DNA of 64,000 nt, from positions 310,001-374,000 of the forward strand of contig JAPWGK010000008.1 of assembly GCA_029641185.1 (NCBI GenBank), in the 5' to 3' direction. The position numbers and the translations under genes are program-made. Of the stretch, positions 13,554-25,738 are shown piece after piece. The notes under the pieces were generated by a model. That model was not told where the DNA came from. It worked only from the letters and a program-made list of their open reading frames with translations, and searched no databases. Source of the stretch: Pseudofabraea citricarpa. Its lineage: Eukaryota > Ascomycota > Leotiomycetes > Helotiales > Dermateaceae. The stretch's first letter is position 1. Each line of letters begins with the position of its first letter.

Positions 13554-15106
13554 ATGAACAGCCACGCTTTCGACTCTCTCATTGCCATAGAGCCGCACAC
13601 GAGCAAACCGGCACATGAACTCCCAGAAGCTCCACAAAGAGCTCTACCCAAACCCCAGCATTCTACTTCCCACGATGTTGATCCTCACACGCCAGCTATT
13701 GAACTCGTAAGACTCGACGGATCTTCAAATTCAGGAAAGGCTACGTCTTCTGGTGCTGAAATCCAGACTCCTGGCGATTTAGAGAGAAGCAGACCTGTAA
13801 CTCCCCTTATCGAAGATGAGGCTATCAATGCCATGCAGAGCTTCTCCAACCCGCCTATGAACAGGCCCCGGATGTTGACAGTTTGCCTTCTGAGCTTCGC
13901 GGGTGGTTTGACGGACAGTGCTCCCGGAGCATTAATTCCCTATATTGAGAAGTAAGAGTGGCTTATCGTTGATATATGATATTTTAATTAACTTATTCTT
14001 CAAGGTATTATAGCATCGGTTATGCGGTTGTCTCGCTCATCTTCGTCACGAATGCCATCGGATTTATCTCAGCAGCGTTGATCGTCGATCCCTTGCGGGC
14101 GCGGTTCGGGAGAGGGAAGTCGTTGATAATCTCGCAGGCTAACATAGCTTGTGGATATATCCTTCTTGTCTGCGAGCCACCCTTCCCCGTCGTCGTGGTT
14201 GCATTCTTCTTTCTGGGCTTCGGTCTTGCTGTGAACCTCAGTCTGGGCAATGTATTTGCTGCAAATCTGCGTAATGGAACAGCCATGCTGGGAGCGATGC
14301 ATGGAGCGTATGGGATAGGAGGCACCGTTGGTCCGTTGATTGCTACGGGTATGGTCACAGGCGGCAATCTTTCCTGGAGTCGCTATTACCTCCTCCCATT
14401 AGGCGTCACGGCTTTCAACCTGTTCTTTTCCGCTTGGTCGTTCTGGAACTATGAGAAGGAATCTAATCAGATACTTAGCGACGAGACATCACGTTCGGAG
14501 AGTACGAAACTCAAGACGCACGTAAAGGCTCTGGTCAAATCGTTCAGTTCGAAGGCCGTCATCCTCGGTGCCTTGTTTATTTTCGCGTACCAGGGAGCTG
14601 AAGTGTCCATCTCGGGATGGGTCGTATCCTTTCTTATTGCAGCTCGCAAAGGTAATCCCGCCGCAGTGGGATACGTGACATCAGGATTCTGGGGTGGAAT
14701 CACGTTAGGGCGGTTTTTACTGTCGCATGTAGGGCACAAGATTGGCGAGAAGAGATTCGTTTATGGCATGACCATCGGCGCAGCCGTCTTCGAGTTGCTC
14801 GTGTGGTTTGTCCCGAATGTCGTTGGAGATGCCGTAGCTCTGGCTATTGTCGGTCTCCTGCTCGGGCCCGTGTATCCTTGTTCCGCTCATGTCTTCTCGA
14901 CACTCATTCCTCGAAAGGATCAGGTTAGTGGCTTGGGTATTATTAGTGCTTTTGGTAGCTCGGGTGGCGCTGTGGCTCCTTTTACTACAGGTATCTTGGC
15001 ACAAGCTACAGGAACATTCGTCATGCATCCTATTGCTGTGGGACTGTTTGCTGTTATGATAGCATGCTGGTTTGGCTTGCCAACCATTAGGAAGAGGGAT
15101 GATTGA
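13554..15106 (+). CDS. MFS transporter, fucose-permease/Bsc6-like
   Basis: Exons 13554..13951 and 14005..15106 give 499 aa. The frame is open up to a TTG at 13521, but the first ATG is at 13554, so I start there. Residues 1-105 are a long, Ser/Pro/Glu-rich cytosolic leader. From TVCLLSFAGGLTDSAPGALIPY onward there are about twelve hydrophobic segments with a charged central loop (NYEKESNQ...STKLKTHVKALVKSF). The blocks FGLAVNLSLGNVFAAN, MLGAMHGAYGIGGTVGPLI and FAYQGAEVSISGWVVSFL are typical of the FucP/Bsc6 group of fungal MFS proteins. These are membrane carriers, often annotated as sugar or general-substrate transporters; the real substrate is unknown. It lies in tandem after the allantoate-type transporter but is not closely related to it. 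Confidence 0.9.
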
Positions 15107-15670
15107 GGTAGCTTTCGGGCAGAAGATGGGGATATATTAGTATGGCCAGAATAGCTGGGATTAGAAATAGTGATATTACGCAATCTTTGGTGACTATAAA
15201 TGTATTGTAGCGAACTCCAAGATGTGGTTACTGGATTCAATCCACTTCCTTCATATAACTCGCAACCTCTTTTGGACGTGACTTTCAATGTCTAGAATCT
15301 ACCATATAACTTGGGACATGATACCAGGCTGATCACTGACCCGGATAGGATCTAGCACGGCATTATAAATGCTTTATGAAAAGCACTTCTCACGAAAATC
15401 GGCAACGCAATCGTCGGATGATGACAACATGAAATAGCTATAATATCATGAAACTCCAAATGAAATCAAACAACCGCAAACGAAACCCAAATTTGTAGCT
15501 ACTTGTAGCAATAATTTGAACAATTGCCTTGTTATCGAAAAAGTCGTATTGCCACCCTGCTAGAAACCTAAAAGAGACACAAAAGAATGCTTCCCAATGT
15601 TGCTTGCTAAATCCCATGCTACCAAAACCACCCACAGCCAGTTGAACCTGCTCCATTTTCTCACCCAGAA
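15107..15670. other. convergent 3' intergenic
   Basis: Lies between the stop of the Bsc6-like transporter (+) and the stop of the ankyrin-related gene (-). No gene, RNA or repeat was recognised. Confidence 0.6.
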
Positions 15671-17926
15671 CTACTCGAGCCAAGCTCCTGGCATATTCTC
15701 CCATGGATTCTCAATCATGTGCCAAAATTCCCCAGCAAATATGTCCGTGGGCTCTGAGAACCAAAGTTTCCAGTCATCGGGGTCAGGTCCGAAGGTCAAC
15801 CCTATCAGACGTGGACATCCAAATCTTGACCTGTCGCAAGAATCGTCGGCCGACCAGGCCCATTCGTAATAATTGAAATCTTTCCCCTCATCAATATTGA
15901 CGAGTAGCATTTGCTCTTGCCGGCCATACTTTTCGAGATTAATGCCCCCTGATTTAATGGTAGTAAGATAGATATTCAGTGTTGTCGATAAAGTGTCAGC
16001 CCAACAAGGCTTCAAAACCGAGCGGAAATTTGTCCTGAGTAGAGTAAGGAGTGGAGTACGCTGAGGATAACTGGTAGAGATTAAGCCCAGACTTCTCATA
16101 CCAATCTCACTTTCAACTGCGTTACGGTCACTCACAGCCTCCTTTAATACTTCTAACCACCCTAGATCAATGTGAGCTTTTTAATAGCAAGCTGTTCTAA
16201 GTATCTGGTAAACTTACCTTCGTCTCTCCCGTCCATCTTTCTACTTTTAGCGTCCCTGTAAAACTGGTTTCCTAAACCATAACAAATGGAGTGAATCAAT
16301 AAGCTCTGCCATTCGTCATACCAGTCCCAACAACACGAGTCGATACCAGTGTTTGAGATAGCCCTTCTAAACACTTTGGGATCATTCTCCGAAGAGTTCC
16401 GGGCGATTTGATACGCAATAATCAATCTACTACTAGTAATATCATTCTTATCATATTTTGGGTTACATTTTTCCTGTATCAAAAGGAATAACTCAAAAGT
16501 ACGACGAAATTCATAGAGACATTTTATGTCGATTAGATTTGTAGAATTAATAATCCGACGGGCGAGACTTGCTGATGCTGGTGAGTTTTTCAACTTCTGT
16601 TGCTTTAAAATAGACATGCCATTTACGGAAAAGCATCTAAGGGTGTAATCCCTCGAAGCATTGTTAGTCTATAATCAACCTTTAGTTATTACTGGAGCTT
16701 ACGTAAAACCTGTATGCTCATCATGGATCATCAAGACCTCGTCCTCTGTGGAGGCTCCACAGTCGAGAAGAAGATTGTAAACGTTTACACTTCCGCAATC
16801 AGCAGCAAACTAAATGTTAATCAGTTTGGACTTTTCTAGATCTGAAAAATATCTGGGTTAATACCGGAAGTAATCCAAAATCCAAAAAAAATTGGTCGGA
16901 GACTACATCGTATAGAGAAACCTCCCCACTTTGTAACAATACTTTCAGCCCCTCTATGTCATCATTGCAGATGAGACTCGCGACGGGAGAGTTCCAAGAA
17001 TGAGTTCTGCCTGCAGTGAACTTAAACTCCCAGCCACTACAGGCATGGCGTGCTTGAATTTCCCAGGTTCTGTTTATTAGCCAAGTAGGAGCTCTGAGAC
17101 AAGCATAGATACCACGGGAATTTTTGCCAACAATCTCACATCTTTGATGCTGATCTTGGTCCGTCTGCTCAACTTGTACAGAGCCAAAAAGATAGCCAGC
17201 AATGCTTTGTTGCGGGTTCCGCCTCTGCGAAGATCTTTTGAAAGACGTAATATGGTTTGTATGCGTGATGACTGGACGCGTCGAGTTTTCAACTCTCTCT
17301 TGGGGGTTAGTCACCTGAAGACTGGTATTTGTTTGCGAAATTCGAGCGACTATTATGTCTGGTTGGAGCTGGATAAGTGAACTGAAGTTTGTTAGCAAGA
17401 TATTTCCTCGAAGCTGAATAGACCTTATAATAAAGCGGATGGCTGGTCTGGATGGAACATCCATGCCCATATCATAATTTGACAAGCCTAACCTTGTATA
17501 ATACTGGTGCGACAGAGTAAGCAATCGAATTGTACTCTCCAACTTAGCCTTATAGTGATCCAATTTGTCTTTCTTAAGCACAGCCCTATTGGAGGCCCAG
17601 AGCTTTTTGAATTTGGAAGGCGAGCCAAGATCTTGGGATAAATCATCGATCAATTCCTGTAGTCTTCTTGCTGCTTTTCTGCAGTGCTCAAGACACCGAG
17701 AAGAAGACGTGCGATTGAGTAGCATGCTCGAGATCGGGTTCCGAGCCTGGTCATCTTCCATGTCGGTAAGAATCAGGTTGAGTGACTCGATATCTTCTAT
17801 CAGTGTCTGCGGAGCATCTTTCACGTCATTCCAGTATGATCGCAGCTTGTTGAGGCTGCTGGTGATTTGAACTGCGAGTGTCCCGATACTGATGCCGCTT
17901 GCGACAAGCCCGACAGCTTCGGCCAT
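15671..17926 (-). CDS. Fungal N-terminal helical-domain protein with ankyrin-like segment
   Basis: Exons 17926..16865, 16809..16703, 16651..16218 and 16161..15671 give 697 aa; all phases close. The longer frame upstream begins with TTG, so the ATG at 17926 is the start. Residues 1-140 (MAEAVGLVASGISIGTLAVQ, then helices ending near LTLSHQYYTRLGL) are the helical N-terminal domain often found at the front of fungal NLR-like, ankyrin and HET-associated proteins. Around residues 325-385 there are weak ankyrin-type blocks: VASLICNDDIEGLKVLLQSG and FAADCGSVNVYNLLLDCGAS. No NACHT, kinase or HET domain is visible. The C-terminal 300 residues are not recognised. Such proteins are lineage-variable and some act in non-self recognition; a role here is only suggested. 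Confidence 0.75.
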
Positions 17927-18701
17927 GGTTGAAGTTGGTGGGATGATGTACAAATGCAATTGTGAGATTAAGGTTCAAGGAAGTTCTGAAGAGGCATTCA
18001 AAGATCTGAAGCTACAAGAAGTTCCATGAAAGAGGCGCAGTTCAGTCCATCGTGGTGAGGCTGTATCATCTTGGGAGAGTGAGGCTTTACAGAGAGCAGT
18101 TTGCCAACCGAATGTCATGCAAGCGTCGTCACACAATTCTCCGAGCTAGAAAATCCCACATTGCTGCCTATATAGGTATGCACAGCCAGCCTGAAGGCTT
18201 TCCTAGTATTGATAAGCATTCTTATCAAATAGGATGTCGGGTCGCTGTATATAGCTAGGTCCGTAGGTATATATATGTATGACAAGTCAATCCACTCCAT
18301 TTTAAAATCAAATTTAAAGTTCGCATATGAAAATTCGAAATGAAGTAAAATTCAATCTTTCTATGAGATATTGCGATGGGTTTATCGAAACTGAAATTAA
18401 AATAATATCATGTGACAGGCATTGAAAGGCTTTGTTTTACCCAAGTACCTAGATAGGTAATGTATAATATATGTACGAGGGGTGTAAGCGCAGAAGCGAA
18501 AATGATTTATTTAAAGTGTTCAACAAGCCCTGCTTCTGTACTCCATTCTTCAATCTCTACAACTTCAGGTGGGGACACTAAAAACCAAGGATACCACGTG
18601 ACATCGTCGTACAAAATCAAGAGTTCTCCGAATCATAGATCACGATCCTTCGTGAAGTAGCATCCATTCTGCGTGTCCATAGGAGAGATCTGCCTGAAAC
18701 T
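17927..18701. other. intergenic, AT-rich
   Basis: Promoter side of the ankyrin-related gene (-) and upstream flank of the decayed regulator gene (+). The stretch 18300-18480 is notably A+T-rich. No gene was recognised. Confidence 0.55.
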
Positions 18702-21023
18702 TTGGCTGCCCTGGATCCCAGCGTTATTACTTCAGATGCAGCACCTCAAGAATTGAACCAGTTTACGGGCATTTCCCAGGAGTCTTTCGACAACCTTGGC
18801 GATGATTTTTGGAACTGGTACCCTACAGACCAACAAGGGCTGAGCCCTCCGCAAATAAGTAGCGATGTTGTAAATCACGGCACGCATGCTTTGTTTCCAT
18901 CGCAAGTCACTCCAACAAGAGCTCAACGCCTTGTGCCTTCGAACTGGTCTCCAAGTCTCGGGCTTCTCTCCCCTGCTTGAGAGGGATCACTTTGCTACGC
19001 TAGAATCCGTTTCTGCTAACGACAGAACGTATTTCCCTTCACCGACTGAGGGACTTGAAACAGGCGTACTTGATAACCCGTTAGATGAGGAAACTCTAGC
19101 GTCTTTGGATTATACGTGGAGTAATGATACGTTCGGGGCATTTCAGCAGTTTGACATATCACCATATCTAGACGTACAGAATAGCACATCAGTTCCAAGC
19201 AGTACTGGTAACACCTTCCAGACAACTGGTGGCCAGCAGTTCCATAGCCTGGGCTCTCCGTCCCTACCATCTCCCGTCTACCCCGAAGCTTTTGCCCCAG
19301 ATACGAAGCTGGATTCCGTCTCTGGAGATATTACCCCCCCTCTAAACTCGCATGCCATGACCTCTATCGAGAATTCCTCGCCGGGCAGTTTCGCTTCTAC
19401 TGGGTCTTTGGTCATTATCACCCCGCCTTCAGGGACTGATACAAGTCTTACGCCAGCCACGAATCATACTCCCCCCGAAGCCGTCGAAGAATTGACAAAG
19501 GCGGCTCTATTAGGGCCATGCAGTCGTGCATGCGTTTTACCACCACGTGTACGTACCCAAGCAGTGACAATGGCGTATTGTGCTTCTGTTAACTCCTTAT
19601 AGAGGTCTCGAAAGAACAAGCAGTCTGGTTCGGACAACGCTTCCCGCAAGCGACATGCTTCCGAGAAGACTCCCCACGTCCCGCGACGTCGTGGTGCTTT
19701 TCAAGATGAGAAGACCAGGGAGATTACGGCTTTAACAAGACAGCTCAAGGCTTGTATCCGATGCAGGTTCTATAGAGAACGGGTGAGTGTGCATCGGCCC
19801 TAAAAGTACGAATCTTCTAACATGCCCACGAAAGTGTGAGCCAGATCCTACTAACCCTCATGGTGCATGCTTAACATATCAACGTGTGGGTCGATCTGTC
19901 TACAAACTACCGTGTCTCCGATACAAGATCATGGACGCGTCTTTGTACCGCGAGCAAGAAACGCCCTATCTCCTCTTCACCAAAAGATTCAAGAATATGG
20001 ATGTTGTAGACTTGACTGGATGGGCATCTCCCGAAATCAAGACCATCGAGATATCCCAAAACTTCGGTACAAGCTACAAGATTGAAGTCAAGGAGTTCAT
20101 CCCTATCGAAGGGGATCTAACGCACGAGATCTGGTCTCACAACGGGGTGCGAAAATACTACAAGACGCCTGACTGGGCGATTGCAGACATAGAAAAAACA
20201 TCCCAGATAATGAGAAAGTCTGCCAGGGAGGACATCGCTCCGTATATTCGGCACCTGATTGACCCTTCAGATACGTTGATCTGGAATACATATTGGATGG
20301 CTTATAAGCATTCAACAGAAGCATCAGTGAGTGCGAAGCGCAACTAACAGCCAACCAACAGAAGACTAACGATTTCCAGACTGAGGAGGAACGGTCTCTG
20401 CTCTCGCATACCTTGCAGCTCTGGATGGCGTCCCGAAAGACGTCGTACCCCGAGAAAAATACTGGACGGCGGACCACTTGGATCAGAGCGGATCGTGGAT
20501 CCCACATACATGCAGTTCAATACTCGACCGCTCCCTCCCGTGATGATCGCACAGCTGGAACTCGTCACATTCTCAGTGCTTCTGAAGCCGCTGAGCAAAG
20601 CCGTGCTCAGCAAGCTTCAGACTATGATCATGTCGAACAAGAAGAAACACTGGCTCACGATCTACCTGACCAACTTTCTGCTGCTCCATAATTGCGCATG
20701 ATGACGAGGCGAGACGAAGAGTATGCTAGGCAGATTGTTTTAGAGGTTCGTCACACCACATCACCCCTCCTTGATTCCTCCTCCGCCATGCTAAGCCTTC
20801 CGATCTAGACACAATTTGCGAATCCTCGCGGCATAAATGCTTTCCACATGGGCATATTAACCATGCTGGCTCATTTTCACCTCGTCAACAAGGGGAAACG
20901 CCCATCCAACCTGGCCATGGACCCAGCTGGTATGAAAGAGCTTGCCACGGCCGCAGAGCTTAATGCCGAGCAGGTCGCTTTTGTCGTGGAGACTGCAAGA
21001 TTGGTCAAAGAAAGGAGTGAGTA
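18702..21023 (+). pseudogene. Decayed Zn2Cys6-like fungal regulator gene
   Basis: The pieces match a fungal family with an acidic N-terminus, a CxxCx6C-type cluster near the middle and a long C-terminal regulatory region. Usable splice sites survive at 19549..19602, 19783..19834, 20327..20379 and about 20750..20809. The cluster reads CIRCRFYRER, then C-EPDPTNPHGA-C-LTY, with Tyr where the fifth Cys should be. Lesions: the expected start is TTG (LAALDPSV) with a stop upstream and no ATG; a frame change near 18960-18980 (SLGLLSP to LLERDHFA); at least two frame changes between 20430 and 20500; another at 20697-20702 (stop after LLHNC). The family's last C-terminal block is missing after 21023. 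Several single-base errors in assembly could mimic this, but the missing start and lost Cys favour true decay. Confidence 0.8.
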
Positions 21024-21123
21024 ATCTATCGAGACTGGCAGAAATCCCAAAACCTTTGGTAACGCTTTCTGCGAGGCTATAGCTATTGCTCAGCAAATCA
21101 CGCCTCACTATCAGTCTAGCTCG

Positions 21124-21850
21124 CTAGTCACAAGAGCTGGCGATCCTGAGCTTGATGGCAGATCCCCTCATGTCCTGCTTGCCAAACCTGTCTCCGATAT
21201 AGCTGGAGACGCCGAGAAACAACAGGGTCGAATCGTTAGCCGAGTAAGCATCTGGGTCGAGGCCGCGCAGAACAGCGAACCACCTTCCCTGGTAGAGATC
21301 CCGGCTCATCCCTCGGAGGGTGCTCGCAAGTGTCGGGAGGGGGAAGTTATCCGGGTTGACCTGCTGGCCATCGAGCCCCAGTCCTAGCCGTCATTCATGT
21401 CAGCTACAGCTACGCACGTACGTACATCTAGACGAGATAGCAAGAGAGGTGTGGCAAGGTAAACATGTATCTACTAGGTACCACCTGCCTTTGAAATGGC
21501 TTCAGCGCCTTATCGATCTCCATCTTCTCGCCACCGCTCAGCACGCGGATATACTTAGCTTCGTCCTGAAAGTCGGCTGACGTCCAGACGAGAGGACCAG
21601 CGGGCGGCTCCTGCTCCAAGCCGCCGGCCGAGACGCGAGCTTGCACCCGGGCCAGATACTGCTCGCGGTTGGGATGGTACTTGATTTCCGCATCGCCTTG
21701 CTGCTCCTGTGCCTGTGCCTGTGCCGGCTGGCTGCTGTTCTCGTCGCTGAGGTACTTCTTGCGCAGGCCTTGCGAGTAGTACGACATCAGCCTGTGAGAG
21801 CCGCCGGCGCTGTCGGATCGGGGGATGTTGGCTTCGAGTGAAGGTGCCAT
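21124..21850 (-). pseudogene. TauD/TfdA-like dioxygenase, N-terminal half only
   Basis: Exons 21850..21475 and 21383..21124 give an open frame of 211 aa starting MAPSLEANIPRSD. It carries the N-terminal family pattern: HPNREQYLARVQARVSAGGL, GPLVWTSADF, YIRVLSGGEKMEIDKAL, FPLPTLASTLRGM, WFAVLRGLDPDAYSANDSTLLFLGVSSYIGD and the final RFGKQDMRG. Complete members are roughly 380-400 aa; the half with the Fe(II)-binding HxD...H residues and 2-oxoglutarate-binding Arg is absent, because the frame stops at 21124. The next 100 bp run straight into the convergent decayed regulator, also cut at its C-terminus, so a rearrangement probably joined two broken genes. Without the iron ligands it cannot be a dioxygenase. 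A long in-frame extension upstream of 21850 begins with TTG and is not supported. Confidence 0.72.
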
Positions 21851-22852
21851 AGCGATGAGGTCGGGCAATTCAAGATTTCGGTTGTAGTAGCTATGTAAAT
21901 AATATTCTTTTTCTTTTGATCTATCTTTTTCAAGCTGTTGTGGTAGTGCCATCCCATCCCGAAGGTTTATATATAGGGAGACTCTCAGGAGAAAGGATAG
22001 TTCGAGTGATCGCCATTTTAACAAGGAGTTTAGTAAATATTTCCACCTCGATGTATCCGGTTTAACCAGAATCACAGCACTGACACGGAACATCCGTGGG
22101 GAAATTACGAATAATGAGATTTGCACGGAAGAGCTCGTAGCAGAAGTACGATTACGTCCCCAGATGAGCTAGGCATTATTTAAGCGACAGCCACTCTTAC
22201 GCTTTTACTGAAAAAGTGATTCTATGCTTGAGGAGGGGATCTAAAAGCAGCCTGCTGCGTACCGCATGCCGCAGAGCCTCAAACGAAAGCCTTGTCTTGT
22301 CTTCACACCATGAGAAGCAGGGTATGCTTTGGAAATGCAGTAAGACTGAGAGAGGGGGGGGGGGGGTCCCGGATCTGCAATGTCTGGACTTCTTGTCCAA
22401 TGAAGTAAAGGAAAAGTGGCAGGTGCCAATACACGGAGGTGTAATGACCAGGAGATAATTCGATGTCGGAACCAGCATGACTAGCCAGCACTTCATGTTC
22501 TCCTCCTCGTCTTCTCGGGTGTTAAGCGAGGGGGCAATACTGAAGCTGTGTGGGCGACTGTTAATCACACCCATTCGTCCCAGAGAAGAGAAACTTAACA
22601 CTACCAATAGATAGCCTGGCGGTCAGAGCACTTACTAGATAGAAGAGATTCTTGCATAAAAGTGTGATGAAAATCAAGTGGTCACACTGAGAACTGGGGC
22701 TGACTTACATGTCCTAGCGCCAATAATGAGACTTCACCTAATCTTGCTGTTCGAATTAGTGGAATTATATGCAATGTGCTCATAGTAATCAGGCGTGCAA
22801 TGCTACACAGCCATCCTCCAAATTCCATTCCAGCCTATCCCGAGCTCATCTC
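21851..22852. other. intergenic with G-tract
   Basis: No gene was recognised. A run of 13 G (22354-22366) is followed by TCCC. Short ORFs on both strands here differ from the coding pattern of flanking genes. Confidence 0.55.
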
Positions 22853-25226
22853 TCACACATTTTCCCAGCCGTCTTGCTTTTTGTACTCCTCTAGAGCCTC
22901 AACAATGATTGCTGCAAGTGCGATCAATTTTTCTTCTTCTAGCCTTCTACCTAAAAGTTGGAACGATGCAGGCGCACCGTGATATTTCTCGGGGTCATCT
23001 ATTATCAATAGCAAATAAAGTATCAGCCCCGACGAGAGTCAAGTGGAAGCAGCAACCGCGAAGCCCAAGAGGGCGTGATTTGTACAGAAATTGGACTTAC
23101 ATGCACGCCAGTTCTTCTCATCCACGTCATTTAGTGGCTTGTAGTTGTCGTCGAAGACATCAATCTGCTTGTCAGCCGTAGTAACGGGGATGACCATCGT
23201 GGTGTAGTCGAGAACATTTGGGAAGTTGCTGTACACTACAGTTGGGGTTAGCGGACCGTTTTGTTCGCAAAAATCTCATAAAATAGCTTACAGTAGTGGT
23301 AGTATTTCCCTGGAATAACTCCTGCATGGGGAGATGCTGGAAGCACTACGGCATCCACGGGTTGGCCTACAAGACAAGTTAGCATGGCCTGATGCGGCTC
23401 TTCTTATTTTTCAAACTCTAGCGTTCGGGTCAAATTACCTGATGGGGATTTCTCAGCTGTCGAATTCCAGTATGCCTGGTATCTATCACGATAGTCCTTA
23501 AGATGCAAGGACTGCCTATAGAACTCCAGCAACGTGGCAGGAGCCTTAGGCTTCTCTCCAAACTGTGCTCGTATCTGTGGGATAAAGGGCTCGCGAGACA
23601 AATTGATCTGCTCAAAAACATCGGTATTGCCATCCGCACTCATGAAGAAGCTCTTTGGTGGATGTTAGCTATAAATACATCAATAATTTTCATGCATCTA
23701 CGTACGTGCATAGTTGCTGCCTCTCGATGAGATGGTGGTTCCCATGGCATGAACTGCCAACAGTATTAGTTGAGGTAGAAGGGAGCATGTGATAATATGA
23801 ACCTTGTATCCTTTGAGAGCTAGAGCCTCTTTGACTATTCGTAGTGCTCGTTGGATAGGAGGGTGAGGAACAACCATTCTATCATTCTCAAAGAGCCCGA
23901 ACACTATCTTTTCGACCTCTTTTGGGCCTCCAGAGTAATATTTAGCCACATCTCTCCCCGACGTATTGATGATATCTGGATCGTCAAGCCAAGGCTTTGT
24001 CGACTGCAAAGATTCGAACATGAGGCGCAGAGAAGGGAGTGATATTGCCATAATGCCAACAACCGACGGAATAACTGGCTGGCCTGGAACCTAATTTGGA
24101 GTTAGAAGAGTTTTCCAATATGTGCAATCTCAACCGGGGATGGTGAAATACACTATTAGCCACGTCTTTGTAAGAAATACGGCCGTGGGACGGCTTAAGG
24201 CTGTACAGCCCGCCAAATGCACTTGGCATGGTTACTGAGCCACCTGAAGCTTGAGATAAGTAATGCTGCAGTACCTAGAGGCATATTGGGTCGTGCTCAC
24301 CAATATCTGTTCCAAATCCAATTCCACTTCCCCGCAGTGCTTGGATTGCGCCTTCGCCTAATACTGATGAGTTCAATAGGCATGGTGCTGGGTATGATAT
24401 CTACTAACCTCCAGACGATCCCCCGGTGGACAGGGCCTGGTTGAATGGATTCTTGGTGTATCCAATGATGTTGTTACTGGTCTCCCCAAACTGCCTTCTC
24501 GTCAGTTGAAAGCCCTAAGTTTTGGACGAACCATTGACACTAGAGCTGACTTACAGAGAGGGTTTGAACGCATGATGTCTAGAAAACAATTTCAGCAACA
24601 TGTCTCACAAGTAAGAAGAGGACTAAGAAGGGAGTAGGCATTACTTTGGCAATGGGAATTGCTCCTAGAGTTTTCAGCTCTTTTACTAGAAGACTCTCCA
24701 CCGGTCTCTCCTTTCCAATCCAACCCACGTATCCCATTGATGTATTGACACTCTTGACGTGAAACTGATCTTTCATACTGACCGGAAGGCCATGCAATGG
24801 GCCAACAGTCCCGTTGTGTTTTTCATAGTAGCAATCAAGCTCTCTCGCTTGATCGAGCGCCGACTCAAAAATGAATTCAAGGACGTTGTTATTCTAGCAA
24901 CATTTAGCACCAAGAAGGCCAGGCTTATTTGAGAGGAACATTACAAGCTGGTGGGCGTATGCCGCCCTCTTGCAAAACGCGGTAGTAACTCTGACAGCAG
25001 TGTATGAGCCCTCGCGGATGCGGGTGACAATGTCGACCGGGTCCAATGCGGTAATGTCTCGCGTGTCTGGATCCAGTAGAGATTCGATGAAGTCTCCCAC
25101 AATCTTTGACGTATTTTTGGCCTGGGCCAACACATCCGTCGGTAGGAGCCACTCTTCGGGGATGAGATGATGGATCGCCTTTCGCTTTTCAGCGGCAATC
25201 TCTTGCCATGAGCGACGAGGCTGCAT
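22853..25226 (-). CDS. Amidase signature family hydrolase
   Basis: Twelve exons (25226..24945, 24893..24645, 24578..24555, 24490..24409, 24357..24301, 24243..24152, 24090..23803, 23753..23706, 23652..23439, 23366..23292, 23235..23101, 22998..22853) give 563 aa with every phase closing. The Ser-cisSer-Lys triad is complete: K135 in GLPVSMKDQF, cis-Ser S210 in STGGSSGG and nucleophile S234 in FGTDIGGS. The start MQPRRSWQEIAAEKRKAI matches the usual beginning of fungal acetamidase-type enzymes. An in-frame ATG at 25328 would add a hydrophobic stretch, but that DNA is CT-rich like a fungal leader, so I prefer 25226. The family hydrolyses amides to acid and ammonia, often for nitrogen supply; the substrate is not predictable. 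It is divergent from a small unknown gene. Confidence 0.94.
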
Positions 25227-25738
25227 GCTGAAGAAGGATGGTGTGGGTAAGGGGCTGGGAGAAAAGAGCAAGAGATAGAGAAGAATTAGGGAAAAAATCG
25301 AGGCGGAAAGACGCACCCCCATATCCATCGTGATGGAGAAGAAGCTTGTTGTATACAGGAAAGGGAGTGTTGAGACGAATTTTTGGATGCAGGCTGAGTG
25401 AGTCCCTGAGTCCCTCGCGGCTCTCGTGGAAGCAGCAAGCACGACTAACCAATCACGATGCGCGGTATGTGAGGGACCGGTGAGGTGTTGAAGATGAGGC
25501 TGAGTTGATAATGATGATGATGATGTGTAATCGGATGAGGCACACACCGGTCCTGTGAATTCCTCTGATGGCAATTCCGACCGCTGAGAGATCCTTCGGT
25601 TGTTGGTGGAAGATGATGGCGGAACCAGTGAAACTTTGGAGATGGACATGAACCGGTGGGCAAGGGAGTCGCCGAATCTGCTACTAAACCAGACCGTCTC
25701 CCCCGAGCTCAAGATGAATTAATTATCCTCCATCGACC
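25227..25738. promoter_or_regulatory. divergent promoter region, amidase/small unknown gene
   Basis: 512 bp between two divergent ATGs. A pyrimidine-rich tract (minus strand) directly precedes the amidase start. Near 25500-25530 there is a TGATGA-type microsatellite. No specific binding motif was assigned. Confidence 0.45.

Noticed and set aside
25227..25712. N-terminal extension of the amidase including a hydrophobic stretch
   Set aside because: Begins with a non-ATG; the hydrophobic residues come from CT-rich leader DNA, and family members start near MQPRRSWQEI. An ATG at 25328 cannot be fully excluded.
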